Positions 45,593 to 47,885 of a stretch of 47,885 bases of DNA are shown here, piece after piece. The notes below the pieces were generated by a model. The model did not search any database, was not told the origin of the DNA, and was given only the letters and a program-made list of their open reading frames with translations. Position 1 is the stretch's first letter; each line of letters starts with the position of its first letter. The DNA is from Modestobacter caceresii. GTDB lineage: Bacteria; Actinomycetota; Actinomycetes; Mycobacteriales; Geodermatophilaceae. The stretch spans positions 1-47,885 of the forward strand of contig NZ_JPMX01000079.1 of assembly GCF_000761485.1 (NCBI RefSeq). The letters run 5' to 3'. The translations under genes and the position numbers were made by a program.

Positions 45593-46600
45593 ATGACCCG
45601 CTCAGATCGTTCCGAACCACGAGTGGTCGTGGTCACCGGGGCCAGCGCAGGCCTGGGCCGAGCCATCGCCCACGCCTTCGCCGCCCGTGGTGACCGCGTG
45701 GCCCTGCTTGCCCGGAACCGGGCGGGATTGGACGCAGCCGCGGAGGAGGTCCGCGCACGCGGCGGTACCGCACTCGTGGTGGAGGTCGATGTGGCCGACG
45801 ACGGCCAGGTCGAGTCAGCCGCGCAACAGGTGGAGCAGGAACTCGGCCCGATCGACGTGTGGGTCAACAACGCCATGGCAGCCGTCTTCTCCCCGTTCCT
45901 CGAAGTCAGTCCCGAGGAGTACCGGCGAGGTGTGGAGGTCACCTTCCTCGGCTCGGTCAACGGAGCCCGCGCTGCGCTGCGCCGGATGACCGAGCGCGAC
46001 ACCGGCCACCTGATCCAGATCGGCTCGTCCCTGGCGTTCCGCGGCATCCCACTGCAGTCGGTGTACTGCGCATCCAAACACGCGCTCAACGGCCTGTACG
46101 ACTCCTTGCGGGCTGAACTGCTGCACGACGGCAGTCGGGTCCAGATCACCTCGGTCCACATGCCGGCGATGAACACCCCGCAGTTCCGGCTGGGGCTGGC
46201 CAAGATGCCGCACAAGGCCCAGCCGGTGCCACCGATCTACCAGCCGGAGGTCGCCGCGCGTGCCGTGGTCTGGGCGAGCGAGCACCGACGCCGGGAGGTC
46301 TGGGTCGGCGCCTCCACCGTCGCCACCATCCTCGGCAGTCGAGTGGCCGGCGGGCTGTTGGACCACTACCTGGGCCGCACCGGCTACTCCTCCCAGCAGA
46401 CCGACGAGCCCGCCGACCCCGACGCGCCGAACTACCTGTTCTCCCCGGTGCACGGCGACCACGGCACCCACGGCCCGTTCGACGACCAAGCGCACACCCG
46501 CAGCGTCCAGCTACCGGTGAGCCTGCACCGTGGTGCCGTCATCACCGGCCTGACAGCCCTCGGCGCGGCCGCCGTCGGCCTCGCACGCCGGCACCGGTAG
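45593..46600 (+). CDS. SDR-family oxidoreductase with C-terminal membrane anchor
   Basis: A 335-residue short-chain dehydrogenase: NAD(P) motif VTGASAGLGRAIAHAFAARG (15-34), NNAMAAVFSP, catalytic Ser in QIGSSLAFRG and YCASKHALN. Beyond the usual 250 residues it has a PVPPIYQPEVAARAVVW segment, an acidic linker and a final hydrophobic helix (AVITGLTALGAAAVGLARRHR), so it may be anchored at the membrane. AAGAGGAGAAGC precedes the ATG. It is the intact paralogue of the frameshifted SDR at 34036-35042. Substrate unknown. Confidence 0.92.
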   Translation: MTRSDRSEPRVVVVTGASAGLGRAIAHAFAARGDRVALLARNRAGLDAAAEEVRARGGTALVVEVDVADDGQVESAAQQVEQELGPIDVWVNNAMAAVFSPFLEVSPEEYRRGVEVTFLGSVNGARAALRRMTERDTGHLIQIGSSLAFRGIPLQSVYCASKHALNGLYDSLRAELLHDGSRVQITSVHMPAMNTPQFRLGLAKMPHKAQPVPPIYQPEVAARAVVWASEHRRREVWVGASTVATILGSRVAGGLLDHYLGRTGYSSQQTDEPADPDAPNYLFSPVHGDHGTHGPFDDQAHTRSVQLPVSLHRGAVITGLTALGAAAVGLARRHR

Positions 46601-46705
46601 CCAGCAAGGTCGCCATCCGTCGGCCGAGACCTCCCCCTCACGCCACCCGGTCACAACACCGCGCCAACCAGCGGGAGGTGAGGACACCTACCTGGGAGGA
46701 GACGA

Positions 46706-46870
46706 ATGCTGAGCTACTCCGGCTTCACCGCGAGGCCGGGCATGACAGCGTTCAATGGGCCCGGCGCTCGCGCCGCCGATCGGACGCGGCCGGTCCGGGA
46801 CGTTCCCGCGCTGGACGCCGACCCGATACGGGAGGTGGACTGGCTCATGGTCGGCGAGCTGCACAGGTGA
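46706..46870 (+). CDS. Small hypothetical protein, 54 residues, coupled to the TVP38 gene
   Basis: ATG at 46706 with a strong GGGAGGAG site 5-8 bases upstream, 54 codons, and a stop overlapping the GTG of the next gene (GTGA). It begins MLSYSGFTARPGMTAFNG and ends DPIREVDWLMVGELHR, with an Arg/Ala-rich middle and no membrane segment. I do not recognise it. The ribosome site and the exact 4-base overlap are the main arguments that it is translated. It may serve mainly as a translation-coupling leader. Confidence 0.6.
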   Translation: MLSYSGFTARPGMTAFNGPGARAADRTRPVRDVPALDADPIREVDWLMVGELHR

Positions 46871-47610
46871 GCGACCAGAGCGCTCCGCCAGACGAGGGAC
46901 CCGCCGCGCCGGGGCGGGCACTTCGGCCCGTCGATCGGAGAAGCGCCCGCTTCGCGTGGGGCCGGCTCATCGTGCTCGCGGCCATCGTCCTGGTGGCCGC
47001 CGTGGTAGCAGGGCTGATCGGATCACCGGACCCGGAGCAGTTGGCCGCTGACGTCACCGCGATGGGGCCGGCCGCTCCGGCGGCCTTCGTCCTGCTCTAC
47101 GCGGTGGTGACGCTGGCCCCTCTGCCGAAGAACGTGCTCACGGTGATCGCCGGTCTGCTCTTCGGGCTGGTCGAGGGAACCGTCCTCGTCCTGGTGGGCG
47201 CGCTGCTCGGTGCGGTGGCCGCCTTCGGCCTGGGGCGAGTGTTGGGCCGCGACGCCGTCGACCGGATCACCGGCCACCGGGTCACCCGCATCGACGCGCT
47301 GCTGAGACGTCACGGGTTCCTGGCGGTCCTCGGGGTCAGGCTGGTGCCCGTGTTGCCGTTCACCGCGATCAACTACGCGGCCGGGCTCACCGCGGTGCGC
47401 AACCGCGACTACTTCATCGGTACCGCGCTGGGGATCATCCCCGGCACGATCGCCTACGCATCCCTGGGCGCCTACGGCACGACACCGGGGTCATGGCCCT
47501 TCGCCGTCGCCGTCCTCGCGCTCGTCGCGCTCACCGTCGGCGGCGCGGCCACCGCTCACCGGTACCGGCGCAGGAGCGACCCGGCCGCCGGCCGGGACGG
47601 ACAGCCCTGA
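46867..47610 (+). CDS. TVP38/TMEM64 (DedA-like) membrane protein
   Basis: A 247-residue membrane protein with the VTT-type core: LYAVVTLAPLPKNVLTVIAG, then a Gly-rich helix pair (LLFGLVEGTVLVLVGALLGA), the RHGFLAVLGVRLVPVLPFTA box with NYAAGLTAVRNRDYFIGTALG, and a last helix near 225. Members are thought to move lipids across membranes. Start is the GTG at 46867 overlapping the small ORF; it has no ribosome site of its own and so probably depends on coupling. A longer in-frame start at 46678 gives a non-conserved basic leader. Confidence 0.86.
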   Translation: MSDQSAPPDEGPAAPGRALRPVDRRSARFAWGRLIVLAAIVLVAAVVAGLIGSPDPEQLAADVTAMGPAAPAAFVLLYAVVTLAPLPKNVLTVIAGLLFGLVEGTVLVLVGALLGAVAAFGLGRVLGRDAVDRITGHRVTRIDALLRRHGFLAVLGVRLVPVLPFTAINYAAGLTAVRNRDYFIGTALGIIPGTIAYASLGAYGTTPGSWPFAVAVLALVALTVGGAATAHRYRRRSDPAAGRDGQP

Positions 47611-47718
47611 CTGGGGACGCCGCCCGATCCCGTCTCGCAGGGGCGATCTCGCACAACCGGTCCCGGGGCAACGGGGTCGGCTGGAGTCGCTGGCCGTGCG
47701 GGGACGATGGTGACCGGA

Positions 47719-47885
47719 TCAGAGTCGCCGGACGTCGACCTCGACGGCCTCGAAGGCCTTGCGGGCCGCGATGAGCACCGGGTCCCACACCGGCGCGAAC
47801 GGCGGCGCGTAGGCAAGGTCCAGGGACAGGATCTGGTCGACGGTCATCTCGTTCCAGATGCAGATGGCCAGGGCGTCGATGCGCT
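47719..47885 (-). CDS. Flavin disulfide reductase-like oxidoreductase, C-terminal end only
   Basis: The last 54 codons of a minus-strand gene entering from beyond the window. The residues RIDALAICIWNEMTVDQILS and LDLAYAPPFAPVWDPVLIAA are characteristic of the C-terminal dimerisation domain of CoA-disulfide reductase/NADH oxidase-type FAD enzymes. The 5' part and catalytic Cys are outside the window. It converges on the TVP38 gene; the 108-base gap shows no gene. Confidence 0.8.
   Translation of the reverse strand, partial: RIDALAICIWNEMTVDQILSLDLAYAPPFAPVWDPVLIAARKAFEAVEVDVRRL

Noticed and set aside
25937-47885. Second copy of the tRNA-Pro 3' end as attR
   Set aside because: I looked for the T-arm/acceptor sequence and found only partial matches such as TCAGCCCG near 31260, which is too short; the other border may lie outside the window.

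Overview
The window is very GC-rich, uses GTG, TTG and apparently CTG starts, has many 4-base start/stop overlaps, and carries the actinobacterial block xerD - parA-like - RHH protein - scpA - scpB - rluB ... aroH - cmk - der. Gene order and protein style suggest a high-GC actinobacterium, most likely of the Geodermatophilaceae type (Blastococcus/Geodermatophilus/Modestobacter). This is inference; no 16S gene is present.

Region 1 (1-3352): the 5' end of a membrane protein gene (minus strand), an AraC/DinB-like regulator coupled to a RibD-C/DHFR-like reductase, an aldo/keto reductase, and a divergent HxlR regulator that has lost its N-terminus.

Region 2 (3503-10091): alanine dehydrogenase, XerD (apparent CTG start), ParA-like ATPase, a small ribbon-helix-helix-like protein, ScpA, ScpB and a RluB-type pseudouridine synthase: chromosome resolution, segregation and condensation, plus ribosome maturation. 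Long hairpins sit at 5588-5644 and 7293-7357.

Region 3 (10158-23242): a xylose/xyloside cluster lying between rluB and aroH-cmk-der. It holds a GH3 glycosidase, a LacI regulator, a sugar ABC transporter (binding protein, two permeases, ATPase), a ROK regulator, xylA, xylB and an aldose 1-epimerase. Both regulators have readable operators: two near-identical GAAA/TTTC palindromes around the LacI and binding-protein promoters, and one perfect palindrome overlapping the -10 of xylA between xylA and the ROK gene.

Region 4 (23295-25936): aroH (chorismate mutase, with a hairpin leader), cmk, der and tRNA-Pro(GGG).

Region 5 (25952-47885): an accessory segment starting at the tRNA 3' end with a decayed tyrosine integrase (frameshift plus loss of a catalytic Arg) and a fragment of a LysM/BTAD-type protein. 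It continues with a large divergent stress/carbon locus. The minus arm runs Crp/Fnr regulator, SRPBCC protein, small membrane protein, frameshifted SDR, amylo-1,6-glucosidase-like enzyme, small membrane protein, cysteine hydrolase, AhpD-like protein. The plus arm runs small membrane protein, four-repeat membrane protein, gluconate-2-dehydrogenase subunit-3-like protein, GMC dehydrogenase with a C-x5-C-x3-C cluster motif, ThDP enzyme, enolase-superfamily dehydratase, GH15 glucoamylase, SDR, a 54-residue small ORF and a TVP38-type membrane protein. The window ends in the 3' end of a flavin disulfide reductase gene. Together the plus-arm enzymes look like a cytoplasmic route that releases glucose from alpha-glucan and oxidises it through a membrane-linked FAD dehydrogenase. 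That reading is the main hypothesis offered here.
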